From: SHYR01 sp034406555
GTDB lineage: Bacteria > Chloroflexota > Dehalococcoidia > UBA2979
DNA length: 48,449 nucleotides
Direction of reading: 5' to 3'
Assembly (NCBI GenBank): GCA_034406555.1
Contig: DASCRM010000067.1
Location: forward strand, 1 to 48,449
How positions within the stretch are numbered: the first letter of the stretch is position 1; each line of letters opens with the position of its first letter. Under the pieces are notes generated by a model. That model saw nothing but the letters and a program-made list of their open reading frames with translations. It ran no database searches and had not been told where the DNA came from. Position numbers and translations under genes: made by a program. Of the stretch, positions 15,586 through 23,448 are shown piece by piece.

Positions 15586-16419
15586 ATGAACGCCGCCGCG
15601 CTTCCCTACACGCCGCTGATCCTGCTGGTCGAACTGGCCGTCGGGGCGATCGCCTTCGTCGTCGTCTTCGATGCACGGCGTGCCGTCAACTGGGGCTACG
15701 TGAAGATGGCGGCGGTGACGGTGCTGCCGATCGCCATGCTCGCACTCTGGACGCTCGAGGGGCTCGACGCGGAGCAGGTGATCGACGGCTACCCGCTCAA
15801 TCGAGACTGGCTGCCGACCGTGCGCTGGTCATTGGCTGTGATGATTGCATTCTCCTCGTTGCAGCTCGTAGCGGCGTTTCGCGAGCGGCGGACCGCCTCA
15901 CTGTCGCTCGGTACGGCGACGGCTCTGGCGGGCGCGGTCACGTTGGTGGCGCTCTCCGGGCTGGTGGCGGGGCCGACATGGTCGTACGCGGGCACGCTGG
16001 TTAGCATGGTCGCGGCCTCGGTCGTGCTCGGCGGTTCGCTGATGGCGATGGCTTGGGGACACTGGTACCTGACGAACTCTGGGTTGCCGAAAGAGCCGCT
16101 GGAGCAGATGGCACTGGTCGTGCTCGGTGCGCTGGTCGTGCAGGGCGTGTTCTTACTGGTCGGCGCGATGGTGCCGGTGCGTGAGGCGCCGCTGACGGAC
16201 GCGGCGTTTGGGATCACGCTCGGCCGCAACCCGGCGTTCTGGTTGCGGGTGGGCGTCGGCCTTGTCTTCCCGACGCTGGTCGTCGTGCTGGCGTGGAGGG
16301 CGGCGACGATCAGGGGCATGATGTCGGCCACCGGACTGCTGTACATTGCCGTCGGTGGTGTGCTGGCGGGCGAGGTGCTGGCACGCGGATTGCTGTTCAC
16401 GACAGCGGCGACGGTATGA
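15586..16419 (+). CDS. Polytopic membrane protein of unknown function
   Basis: A 277-residue protein with about eight hydrophobic helices (about residues 9-26, 35-52, 75-95, 105-122, 130-150, 170-190, 215-235 and 245-270). Polar spots are AWGHWYLTNSGLPKEPLEQM near the middle, with a conserved-looking GHWYL, and RNPAFWLRVGVG. The pattern resembles DmsC/NrfD-like anchors or small permeases, but I cannot assign it. The start ATG at 15586 is preferred because the upstream in-frame part (from 15517) is Arg-rich and unlike a membrane protein. It precedes the sigma factor gene by 86 bases, same strand. Confidence 0.65.
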   Translation: MNAAALPYTPLILLVELAVGAIAFVVVFDARRAVNWGYVKMAAVTVLPIAMLALWTLEGLDAEQVIDGYPLNRDWLPTVRWSLAVMIAFSSLQLVAAFRERRTASLSLGTATALAGAVTLVALSGLVAGPTWSYAGTLVSMVAASVVLGGSLMAMAWGHWYLTNSGLPKEPLEQMALVVLGALVVQGVFLLVGAMVPVREAPLTDAAFGITLGRNPAFWLRVGVGLVFPTLVVVLAWRAATIRGMMSATGLLYIAVGGVLAGEVLARGLLFTTAATV

Positions 16420-16505
16420 CGAGCGTTGCTTCGGCGGCCCGATGCTGCGGTACAATGCCCACCTCCCACCGCTGTTGAGCTCCCGCCACAGTTGGAGGGA
16501 CGCCT

Positions 16506-17198
16506 GTGCCTGAGTCGACGGCTCCTACCTCATCAATCCGCGCGTTGCTACGTGACGTAACTAGATCAGAGCCTGCGGACGCGAGCGACGCCCCATCGGA
16601 CGCCGATTTGATGGCGGAGTTGGGCGAAGGTCACGTCGAAGCGCTCGAGCGGCTGTACGACCGCTATTCGTCGCTGGTGTTCTCGGTCGCGCTGCGCGTG
16701 TTGACCGACCGCCCGCTTGCGGAGGACGTCACGCAGGAGGTGTTCCTGCGGCTCTGGCGTCGCCCGTGGTCGTACGACCCTGAGCGCGGACGCTTCCGCA
16801 GCTGGCTGATGTCGGTGACGCGTAATCGCTCCACCGACGAACGCCGGCGCGTGGTCAGGCGACTGCGGCTGGAGGAGCGGGAAGACGACAGGCGGCCGGA
16901 TCCACGGGCTACCGGCCGGTTCCACGACCCGCAGATGGAGACGGTGCTTGCTGAAGAGCGGCGCGCGGTGCGCGACGCGATGACGCGACTGCCGCCACCG
17001 CAGCGAGAGGTGCTCGAGCTGGCGTACTTCGGAGGACTGACGCAGGTGGAGATCGCGGCGCAGACGGGCGAGCCGCTGGGCACGGTCAAGACCCGTGTCA
17101 GGCTCGGCATCCAGAAGCTACGCGCCGCATTGGTCGGCCTGCGCTCCGACGGTTCAGAGATCGATGATTCAGAGCTCAGCCGGGAGGCGGGGCCGTGA
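16506..17198 (+). CDS. ECF-type RNA polymerase sigma factor
   Basis: A 230-residue sigma70 family member. Region 2 is seen at about 30-105 (ALERLYDRYSSLVFSVALRVL, ...LAEDVTQEVFLRLWRRPWSYDPERGRFRSWLMSVTRN). Region 4 is at about 160-215 (MTRLPPPQREVLELAYFGGLTQVEIAAQTGEPLGTVKTRVRLGIQKLRAAL). Region 3 is replaced by a charged linker. It starts at GTG 16506 with GGAGGG upstream. It overlaps the following anti-sigma gene by 4 bases (GTGA), the usual SigK-RskA-type arrangement, so it should be held inactive until the anti-sigma is cleaved. Its target genes are unknown. Confidence 0.93.
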   Translation: MPESTAPTSSIRALLRDVTRSEPADASDAPSDADLMAELGEGHVEALERLYDRYSSLVFSVALRVLTDRPLAEDVTQEVFLRLWRRPWSYDPERGRFRSWLMSVTRNRSTDERRRVVRRLRLEEREDDRRPDPRATGRFHDPQMETVLAEERRAVRDAMTRLPPPQREVLELAYFGGLTQVEIAAQTGEPLGTVKTRVRLGIQKLRAALVGLRSDGSEIDDSELSREAGP

Positions 17199-18031
17199 GA
17201 CCGGAAGAGCGCGAAGAGCTGTTCACCGCATACGCGCTTGGCACGCTGAGCGAACACGACTCGGCGACCGTCCGAGACCTCGTACGCTCCGACCGCAAGG
17301 CGGCGGACGAACTGGCCGGGTATCACGAGATCGTGGACATGATCGCGCTCTCCGCACCGCTGCGACACGCCGACCCCGCATTGCGTTCGCGCGTGCTCAC
17401 CGCCGCGCGACGCGACAGGCGCAGAGGCCGGCGAAGCTTCGACCCTCGCCGCTACGCGCCGTGGGTCGCCGCAGTTGCGGCAGGGTTACTGCTCGTCGCC
17501 TGGGGCTGGGGCCTGCAACGAGACCTGACGGATCTGCGATCGGACAATGCCTTGCTGACCGCGGTCGTCGAGGCGGAGGCGAAGCGCCTGCAGATGCTGC
17601 TCGAAGCGGGCGGCGACGCGAGGGCCGGTGCGCTGCTGCTGCAGTTCACGGCCGCAACGGTCGAACTCCAGGAGTCGATCGCGATCATCAGCGCGCCTGA
17701 TGCCTCCAACGCGATGCTGGAGTCGACGCCTGCGGGGCACGGCGCGAGCGGCCACATCGTCTGGAGTGAAGAGGCCGGCGGTGGCTTCCTCCGTGTGCAG
17801 GGCCTGCCTCAGCTCGGCTTCGGCGAAGAGTACGAAGTCTGGCTCGTCGACGGTGATCGCACCGTCGCTGGTGGGGCCTTCGCCGTCGATGATGGCGGCC
17901 GCGCGGAGCTCATCGTGAGCTCGCGGCAGGGGATCAAGCCGTTCCGCGTCTACATCGCCGTTTCGCCGCTCGGCGTAACGTCGCCGATCGGCGGCGCCCT
18001 ACGCGTGCTCGAAGGCACGATCTTCCGCTAG
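17195..18031 (+). CDS. Membrane anti-sigma factor (RskA-like)
   Basis: Partner of the preceding sigma factor. The 278-residue protein has an N-terminal cytoplasmic domain (EEREELFTAYALGTLSEHDSATVRDLV), one membrane helix at about 89-108 (YAPWVAAVAAGLLLVAWGW), a coiled-coil-like segment after it (LRSDNALLTAVVEAEAKRLQMLLE), and a C-terminal extracytoplasmic RskA-type domain (YEVWLVDGDRTVAGGAFAVDDGG). The zinc HxxxCxxC motif is absent. The membrane topology puts the RskA domain outside, as in anti-SigK proteins, where regulated proteolysis frees sigma. The start GTG overlaps the sigma stop. Confidence 0.88.
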   Translation: MRPEEREELFTAYALGTLSEHDSATVRDLVRSDRKAADELAGYHEIVDMIALSAPLRHADPALRSRVLTAARRDRRRGRRSFDPRRYAPWVAAVAAGLLLVAWGWGLQRDLTDLRSDNALLTAVVEAEAKRLQMLLEAGGDARAGALLLQFTAATVELQESIAIISAPDASNAMLESTPAGHGASGHIVWSEEAGGGFLRVQGLPQLGFGEEYEVWLVDGDRTVAGGAFAVDDGGRAELIVSSRQGIKPFRVYIAVSPLGVTSPIGGALRVLEGTIFR

Positions 18032-18079
18032 CCGCACGCCAGGTAATCGGGCGTCTGCTCGTCGAGCGCGACGCGCCCG

Positions 18080-19324
18080 CTAGCCTTCACCTTCGGAGGA
18101 CTCGGCACCTTCGGAGGGCTCAGCGGGTGGCTCCAGCTCAGCGTCGTTCAGCTTGCGCGGCGCGAACAGGCGCGACATCCACGGCCTCGACGAAGGGTCG
18201 ACGTGCACGATATGCGAGTCGTCGTACGCCTCCTGTGCGGTCTCGCCCTTCAGCCGCCGATCCGTGTACCAAAACAGTTCGCGAGTGATCGAGGTCAGCG
18301 GCATCACGGCGAGCAGGCCGATGAAGCCAAAGCCCGCGCCGGCCACGACCAGCAGCATGATCACCATCCCCGGGTGCAGGTCGACTGCCTGCCCCTGTAC
18401 GCGAGGCACGAGCACGTTGTTCTCGACCATCTGCACGGCGAGGTACATCAGAGCGACCCAGACGATCATGTCCGGATCCGTCCCGGCGACGATCAGCAGG
18501 GCAGGCACTCCGCCGATCCACGGGCCGATGATCGGGATCAGCTCCGTGATGCCAGCGAAGATGCCCAGCGCCAGCGAGAGCTGCACGTCCATCAATGTCA
18601 GCCCGATCCCGACCGCCGTGCCGACGACGATGCCGAGCACGATCTGGCCTCGGATGTAGCGCAGCAGCACGTGGTCGCCGATATCGAGCACGTTTTCGAC
18701 GTCGGGGCGCAGCGACTCCGGCACAGCGTTCATGAAGTTGCGCCCTGCCTGATGGCGGTCGCGGAGCGCGTAGAACATCCAGATCGGGATCACCAGGAAG
18801 CCGAAGACGATGCCGAGCGTGTTCGTGAGCACATCGACCGATCGACGAGCGACCCCCGCCATGCTGTCGGCGATCGCCTCGGAGGCATCGGTGGCGTAGC
18901 CATCCAGGCGCGTCTGGACGTTTTCCGGCACCCGTTCGCGGTACTGCGTCAGCCAGTCGGCGCTCTGCTCGCGGGCGTCATCGATGAGCTCCGGCAGCGC
19001 GTCGACGAACTCCACACTCTGGTCGACTGCGATCGGGACGACCACGGCGCCGACCCCAAACAGACCCGCCCCGATCACGATATAGACGACGAGCACGGCG
19101 AGGCCGCGACGGAAGACCGTGATCTGGTGGTCGGAGCGTGTGAAGACCCTGAACGGACCCGCCGGGATGATCGCTGCGATCACATCGACCACGGGTGTCA
19201 GGATGAACGCGCCCAGCGCGCCGATCGCGAATGGGATCAGAGCGCTGCTGGCGCGCGAAAAGACGAAGAAGATCAGCGCGAAGAGCGAGAGCCACAACAC
19301 TACGCGCCATCGCTGCGGATTCAC
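18080..19324 (-). CDS. AI-2E/PerM family permease
   Basis: A 414-residue membrane protein with about eight helices and the PerM signature region. Seen: VLWLSLFALIFFVFSRASSALIPFAIGALGAFILTPVVD at the N-terminus, a long periplasmic loop (FVDALPELIDDAREQSADWLTQYRERVP), the cytoplasmic YALRDRHQAGRNF, and GIFAGITELIPIIGPWIGGVPALLIV (the P-x-G-P-x-x-G loop) near residue 270. It has a long acidic C-terminal tail (PPAEPSEGAESSEGEG). Family members export diverse small molecules or ions; AI-2 export is only one. It begins at GTG 19324 with AGAGGA about 10 bases upstream. It is divergent from the Zur-like gene. Confidence 0.9.
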   Translation of the reverse strand: MNPQRWRVVLWLSLFALIFFVFSRASSALIPFAIGALGAFILTPVVDVIAAIIPAGPFRVFTRSDHQITVFRRGLAVLVVYIVIGAGLFGVGAVVVPIAVDQSVEFVDALPELIDDAREQSADWLTQYRERVPENVQTRLDGYATDASEAIADSMAGVARRSVDVLTNTLGIVFGFLVIPIWMFYALRDRHQAGRNFMNAVPESLRPDVENVLDIGDHVLLRYIRGQIVLGIVVGTAVGIGLTLMDVQLSLALGIFAGITELIPIIGPWIGGVPALLIVAGTDPDMIVWVALMYLAVQMVENNVLVPRVQGQAVDLHPGMVIMLLVVAGAGFGFIGLLAVMPLTSITRELFWYTDRRLKGETAQEAYDDSHIVHVDPSSRPWMSRLFAPRKLNDAELEPPAEPSEGAESSEGEG

Positions 19325-19416
19325 GGCGGTGCATCCTCTCCAGCGGCTACTGTGCTGCCCAATTGTGCCCTACGACCGCAATCGCACGCACTGACGGCCG
19401 ATCTTGCCCGCGTGCG

Positions 19417-19445
19417 TTGACACTCCGGAAGGCGAAATGCATGAT
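19417..19445 (+). promoter_or_regulatory. Promoter of the Fur/Zur-type gene, giving a leaderless transcript
   Basis: TTGACA (19417-19422, 6 of 6), then 17 bases, then CATGAT (19440-19445, 4 of 6). The predicted start of transcription, 6-7 bases further on, is the ATG itself (19452). No ribosome-binding site precedes that ATG at a usable distance. A dyad overlaps the transcription start. Confidence 0.6.
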
Positions 19446-19464
19446 TGAGACATGGTATCTCTCA
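19446..19464. promoter_or_regulatory. Candidate Fur/Zur operator over the start codon
   Basis: The 19-base site TGAGACATGGTATCTCTCA pairs at 7 of 9 symmetric positions around G19455. Size and dyad shape fit a Fur-family box. It directly follows the -10 and covers the ATG, so binding would block initiation of the regulator and the znu genes behind it. The assignment is inference. Confidence 0.55.
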
Positions 19465-19907
19465 CAATCCTCGAACAGCGGCTGGCGCGCAGCGGCTACC
19501 GGCTGACACGCCCTCGACGCGCGTTGCTGGGCGCTATGCAGCAGCTTGGCGACCACTTCACGGCAGATGGCTTGCTCGCGGCCACCCCGGAGGTTGGGAG
19601 GGCGACGGTGTTTCGCACTCTGCGATTGCTGCAGGACATCGGCGCACTCTGCCAGGTGGTGCTGGGCGACGGCACGATCGAATACCGCCTGACGACCGGC
19701 GGGCACCATCACCACATGGTGTGTTCCGACTGCGGCGCAGTCACTGACTTCGCCGCATGCGCGTTGCAGGACTCGCTAGAGAAGCTGGCGGAGCGAACCG
19801 GTTACGACGTCAGTTCGCATCGCTTGGAGGTGTACGGTCGCTGCGCTCAGTGCCAGCTCAGCCAGGCACCAGCTTCGCCGCCGCCCGCCGTCCGATCGCC
19901 CGACTGA
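19452..19907 (+). CDS. zur: Fur-family metalloregulator, probably Zur
   Basis: A 151-residue Fur-fold repressor. Its winged helix (residues 5-75) contains RLTRPRRALLGAMQQLGDHFTADGL and VGRATVFRTLRLLQDIGAL. The dimer and metal part has HHHHMVCSDCG (His85-88, Cys91, Cys94) and CAQC (Cys131, Cys134), the structural zinc site of the family. Subtype cannot be read from the protein alone; Zur is inferred from the zinc ABC operon 8 bases downstream. Start ATG 19452 has no ribosome-binding site and coincides with the predicted transcription start. The Pro-rich C-terminal tail (ASPPPAVRSPD) is unusual. Confidence 0.85.
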   Translation: MVSLTILEQRLARSGYRLTRPRRALLGAMQQLGDHFTADGLLAATPEVGRATVFRTLRLLQDIGALCQVVLGDGTIEYRLTTGGHHHHMVCSDCGAVTDFAACALQDSLEKLAERTGYDVSSHRLEVYGRCAQCQLSQAPASPPPAVRSPD

Positions 19908-19914
19908 GGCACCC

Positions 19915-20835
19915 GTGGCGCACACCCAACCTCGACCGCGCGTCTGGCGCGTGACGCTGGCTGTGCTCGCGCTGATCGCCGCGCTGGCGGTCGCCTGCGC
20001 GTCGGGCGGTGACGAGCCATCGGGTCGCCTGCGCGTGCTCGCGACCACCTCCGTGATCGCCGAGTTCGCCGAAGTGATCGTGGGGGACGACGCGGCGGTC
20101 GAGCTGCTCGTCCCGCCGGGCGTCGACCTGCACACCTACGACCCGCCCGTCGACGCAGCGAAGGCGATCTCTCGCGCCGACGTGCTGCTGGTTAACGGCT
20201 GCGCGCTGGAGGGCAACCTGGTCAATGTGATCCTGCTCAACCGCTCCGGTGATTCGCAGCTGGCGGTGGTCGGCGGGGGCGAGGCCGCGGCAGAGCAACA
20301 GGACGCGGCGCGTGCGCTCTGCGATCCACATCGATGGCTGAGCGTGCCCTTCGCGATCGGCTACGCGGAGAGGATCGCGGCCGCGCTCTCCGCTGCCGAT
20401 CCGGCCGCCGCGCCGCGATACGCGGAGCGTGTCGGCGGGCTGATCGACAAACTGCGGAGCCTCGATGCGGAACTTCGGCAGACGCTGGACGCGGTTCCAG
20501 AGGGACAGAGGCAGCTGGTCGTCTTCCACGATGCGTTCGCGCACTTCGCCGCCGAGTACGGTTTCGAACTAGTCGCCTCGATCCTCCCGACAGGCTCCGG
20601 GCAGAGTCCGAGTGCTGGCGTGATCGCGGATGTGGTCTCGAAGGTGCGCGAGCTGGCAGTGAGCGCGGTCTACTACGAGCCGCAGTTCCGCTCGCTGGTG
20701 CTCCCACTGGTGGCGGAGGAGAGCGGGGCGAAGCTGCTGCCGCTATACAGCATCCCAATTCCCGGGGAGGTCGAAAGCTATGCAGAGTTGATGCGCGCAA
20801 ACGCTCGATCGCTCGTCGATGGCCTCGGCCGGTAG
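19915..20835 (+). CDS. znuA: Zinc/manganese ABC transporter substrate-binding lipoprotein
   Basis: Cluster A-I metal-binding protein of 306 residues, lipid-anchored through Cys28 (LAVACAS) after a hydrophobic signal. Ligands are visible: His73 in GVDLHTYDPP, His138 in CDPHRWLSV, His204 in VVFHDAFAHF, and Glu254 in VYYEPQF, giving a three-His plus one-acid site. The His-rich loop of classical ZnuA is missing, so zinc or manganese could be the cargo; the Zur-like regulator in front favours zinc. It begins at GTG 19915, 8 bases after the regulator, and is followed by the ATPase and permease, making a regulator-plus-ABC operon. Confidence 0.9.
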   Translation: MAHTQPRPRVWRVTLAVLALIAALAVACASGGDEPSGRLRVLATTSVIAEFAEVIVGDDAAVELLVPPGVDLHTYDPPVDAAKAISRADVLLVNGCALEGNLVNVILLNRSGDSQLAVVGGGEAAAEQQDAARALCDPHRWLSVPFAIGYAERIAAALSAADPAAAPRYAERVGGLIDKLRSLDAELRQTLDAVPEGQRQLVVFHDAFAHFAAEYGFELVASILPTGSGQSPSAGVIADVVSKVRELAVSAVYYEPQFRSLVLPLVAEESGAKLLPLYSIPIPGEVESYAELMRANARSLVDGLGR

Positions 20836-20865
20836 GGCTGTACACTCCGTGCGGAGGAGCAGACG

Positions 20866-21699
20866 TTGACCCAACAACACGTCCCGGCCCGCGAGTCGCT
20901 GGCACCCGAGCACGCACATCGCGAGTACGCGCTGGAGGTTCGCGACCTCTGGGCCGCGTATCCGGGGCAGGGCGAGCCCGCGATCGAGGCGATCGACCTG
21001 ACGGTGCCGGCCGGCGAGATCGTCGGGCTGATCGGGCCCAACGGGGCCGGCAAGTCGACGCTGTTCAAGACGATTCTCGGGCTGATGCGCCCGCTGCGCG
21101 GCGAGGTGCTGGCCTTCGGCAAGCCGGTCGAGCACGGCCGCAGCGACATCGCCTACATGCCACAGGTGGAGGAGGTCGACTGGGAGTTCCCGGTCTCCGT
21201 GAAAGAAGTCGTGCTGATGGGCCGCTATTCGCGGCTGCGCCCTTTCCGGCGCTGGAGCAAGGGAGACCGCGTCGCGGCGGGAGAGGCACTTGAGCGCGTC
21301 GGCCTTGGGGGCTTCGGTGACCGCCAGGTGGGGCGCCTCTCGGGCGGGCAGCGGCGGCGTGTCTTGATGGCGCGGGCGATCGCGCGCGGTGGCTGGCTGT
21401 TGTTGCTGGATGAGCCGTTCGCGGGCCTCGATGCGGGCGTGCAGCACGACCTGATCGCACTGCTCGACGAACTAGCGAAGGAGGGGCGCAGCATCCTGCT
21501 CGCGACCCATGACCTCTCGTGCGTTGCGAACTCGTGCGATGAGGCGTCGTGCCTGAACCGCCACCTGATCGCTTCCGGCCCACCGGCGCAGGTGCTGACG
21601 GAGGCGGTGCTGAGCGAGACCTTCCAGCACCACCTCGTCTCCGTCGTCACCGACGCAAACGGCGTGCGAGTGATCCAAGACGAGCGCCCGCATGGGTGA
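20866..21699 (+). CDS. znuC: Metal ABC transporter ATP-binding protein
   Basis: A 277-residue ABC ATPase energising metal import. It has a Walker A GPNGAGKST (57-65), a Q-loop at YMPQ (97-100), the signature LSGGQ (158-162), a Walker B LLLLDEP (178-184) and a switch His in ATHDLS. An N-terminal extension of about 20 residues precedes the domain. It starts at TTG 20866 with GGAGGAG 7 bases upstream. It overlaps the permease gene by 8 bases, so translation is coupled. Order substrate-binding protein, ATPase, permease is typical of the Znu/Mnt group. Confidence 0.93.
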   Translation: MTQQHVPARESLAPEHAHREYALEVRDLWAAYPGQGEPAIEAIDLTVPAGEIVGLIGPNGAGKSTLFKTILGLMRPLRGEVLAFGKPVEHGRSDIAYMPQVEEVDWEFPVSVKEVVLMGRYSRLRPFRRWSKGDRVAAGEALERVGLGGFGDRQVGRLSGGQRRRVLMARAIARGGWLLLLDEPFAGLDAGVQHDLIALLDELAKEGRSILLATHDLSCVANSCDEASCLNRHLIASGPPAQVLTEAVLSETFQHHLVSVVTDANGVRVIQDERPHG

Positions 21700-22552
21700 G
21701 CTGGCAGGCTGGCTCTTCGACCCGTACCAGTTCGAGTTCATGCGGCGCGCGCTGTTCGTGCTGGTGATCATCAGCGTGGTCGGCGCGGTCGTCGGTGCCT
21801 TCGTCGTGCACAAGGGGCTCGCCTTCTCCGGCGATGCACTGGCGCACGCGACGCTGGCCGGAGTGGCGATCGCCTTCGTTAACGGCGCGAGCGTGGGGTT
21901 CGGCGCGCTCGTCGCCGGAGTGCTGACGGCGCTGGGCATCGGTTGGACGCGGCGACGCACGCGCGTCTCCTACGACACCGCGATCGGCATTCTCTTCGTC
22001 GGCATGTTCTCGCTCGGCATCCTGGTGATGTCACGCCGCAGCTCGTATACGCCTGATCTTTTCGCGTTCGTCTTCGGCAACATCCTCGGCGTCTCGAACG
22101 CGGATCTGACCGGTGCGGCGGTGATGGCGGGGGTCGTGCTGCTCTTCGTCTGGGCCTTCTACCGCGAGCTGTTGTTCGTGGCGTACGACCCGGCGATGGC
22201 GGCGGCGTCCGGGGTGAGGGCCGCGCCGTTCCAGTACGCGCTGCTGGTGATGGTCGCGGTGGCGGTGGTGGTAGCGCTGAAGGCGATCGGGATCGTGCTG
22301 GTGAACGCGATGCTGATCGTGCCCGCCGCGACGGCCGGACTGATCGCCGCGCGGATGTCGAGGATCATGCTGATCGGCTCCGGTGTCGCGCTGACCGCCT
22401 CCGTAGTCGGGCTGCACATCTCCTTCTACGCCCGTGTCTCCGCCAGTGCGGCGATTGTGCTGACGGCCTGCGCGATCTTTCTCGTGACGGCCTTCGCCGT
22501 CGGTCGCCGCCCGTCCGCTGGCGTCGTCGCAGCCGAGCGCGCCGCGCGCTGA
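21692..22552 (+). CDS. znuB: Metal ABC transporter permease (ZnuB/MntB family)
   Basis: A 286-residue permease of the ABC-3 family with about eight or nine helices. Seen: FEFMRRALFVLVIISVVGAVVGAFVVHKGLAFSGDALAHATLAGVAIAF, where the KGLAFSGDALAHATLAG segment is characteristic. Also seen are ILVMSRRSSYTPDLFAFVFGNILGVS and VALKAIGIVLVNAMLIVPAATAGLIA (the coupling region). It overlaps the ATPase gene by 8 bases and completes the operon begun at 19452. It ends in a short basic tail (RRPSAGVVAAERAAR). No terminator hairpin is seen behind it. Confidence 0.94.
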   Translation: MGELAGWLFDPYQFEFMRRALFVLVIISVVGAVVGAFVVHKGLAFSGDALAHATLAGVAIAFVNGASVGFGALVAGVLTALGIGWTRRRTRVSYDTAIGILFVGMFSLGILVMSRRSSYTPDLFAFVFGNILGVSNADLTGAAVMAGVVLLFVWAFYRELLFVAYDPAMAAASGVRAAPFQYALLVMVAVAVVVALKAIGIVLVNAMLIVPAATAGLIAARMSRIMLIGSGVALTASVVGLHISFYARVSASAAIVLTACAIFLVTAFAVGRRPSAGVVAAERAAR

Positions 22553-22645
22553 CCCGACCCGAGTTGCGCAGGACGCTCCCGAGTCCACTTGTGGGGTGAC
22601 GCTCCGCTGGAGTACGGTTTTCTCGATGTATGGCGGGCGCAAACG

Positions 22646-23032
22646 GTGATCGAGCGAAAGCTCGTCAGTACCCCGGACGGGGCCTACTGTCCCGTTCGCG
22701 CGACCCTTGCCCTGGTCGGCCAGAAGTGGGTCCCGCACATCGTCTACCACCTGATGCCCTGCAAGCGACGCTTCAACGAGCTGGCGCGCGCCGTCGGCGG
22801 CTGCAACTCGCGCACGCTGCGCGACCGGCTGGCCGACCTCGAGGGCGTTGGCGTGGTCTCCCGCAACATCGTCGAGACGATGCCTCCGCGAGTGGAGTAC
22901 GAACTGACCGCGCGCGGCCAGGAGCTCGCGCAGGCATTGAGCCCGCTGGCGGGCTGGGGCACGCGCCACATGGTTGATCAGTTCGATGAGATCGAAGAGG
23001 TCAACGGCCCAACGGCGGCCGCCGCCGGCTAG
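22646..23032 (+). CDS. HxlR-family transcriptional regulator
   Basis: A 128-residue winged-helix protein. Seen: the HxlR start AYCPVRATLALVGQKWVPHIVYHLMPCKRRFNELARAVGG, then CNSRTLRDRLADLEGVGVVSRNIVETMPPRVEYELTARGQEL, matching the family over its whole length. Family members respond to reactive carbonyls, quinones or redox through a Cys near the N-terminus; Cys14 (CPVR) is in that position. The GTG at 22646 gives the normal HxlR N-terminus, whereas a TTG at 22589 would add 19 unrelated residues. The target genes are unknown. It follows znuB by 93 bases and is probably independent. Confidence 0.85.
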   Translation: MIERKLVSTPDGAYCPVRATLALVGQKWVPHIVYHLMPCKRRFNELARAVGGCNSRTLRDRLADLEGVGVVSRNIVETMPPRVEYELTARGQELAQALSPLAGWGTRHMVDQFDEIEEVNGPTAAAAG

Positions 23033-23262
23033 TCTGGCCTGCGCCTACCCCTTCACCATCCTCTCAACGCCCGCACTGTGTCGCTGCGCGCTATGGGCGA
23101 GCGCTCGGTAGCGTCCGACAGATCTCGGTTTGCTTCGACAACTCTTAGGGCCCCGCGGGGTCGTGCCAGATACGAGGATGAATGCGGGCACATCTGCGAC
23201 GAACGCCTGACATGAACGCGCGTTTTACACGTCAGACTCAGTGAACACATTGGAGACTCCAC
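23033..23262. other. Intergenic region (230 bases)
   Basis: No coding frame is convincing. A 10-base perfect palindrome CCCCGCGGGG lies at 23151-23160. The composition falls towards the small secreted-protein gene, where TTTTACAC occurs, but I do not see a clear -35/-10 pair. Confidence 0.4.
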
Positions 23263-23418
23263 ATGCTTCGCAGACTCGTTTTGACCATCGTTCCGGTCGT
23301 CGCCGTGGCCACGCTCTCGCTCGCGGCGCTCTCGACCGCCTCTGCCGCAGGGAGCCCGCCGGACGGTGCCGCGTTCGCCACCGCCGGGTCGTTCCAGCAG
23401 GGCCCGGGCGTCCGCTAG
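23263..23418 (+). CDS. Small secreted protein (51 aa)
   Basis: A small gene of 51 codons plus stop, from ATG 23263 to TAG 23416-23418. GGAG stands about 8 bases before the ATG. The product has a textbook signal peptide: MLRRLVLTIVPVVAVATLSLA followed by the cleavage-like ALSTASAAG (Ala-x-Ala near 25-29). That leaves a mature peptide of only about 22 residues, rich in Gly, Ala and Pro, ending QQGPGVR. I do not recognise it. It precedes the frameshifted lipoprotein gene by 30 bases in the same direction and may be co-transcribed. Alternatively it could be the exported remnant of a longer gene. Confidence 0.5.
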   Translation: MLRRLVLTIVPVVAVATLSLAALSTASAAGSPPDGAAFATAGSFQQGPGVR

Positions 23419-23448
23419 GAGCAGGGCTCGATAAGTAGGTAGCGATCG

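Noticed and set aside
18203..19420. Plus-strand frame of about 400 codons over the PerM gene
   Set aside because: It is His/Asp/Arg-rich shadow sequence opposite a well-supported membrane protein.
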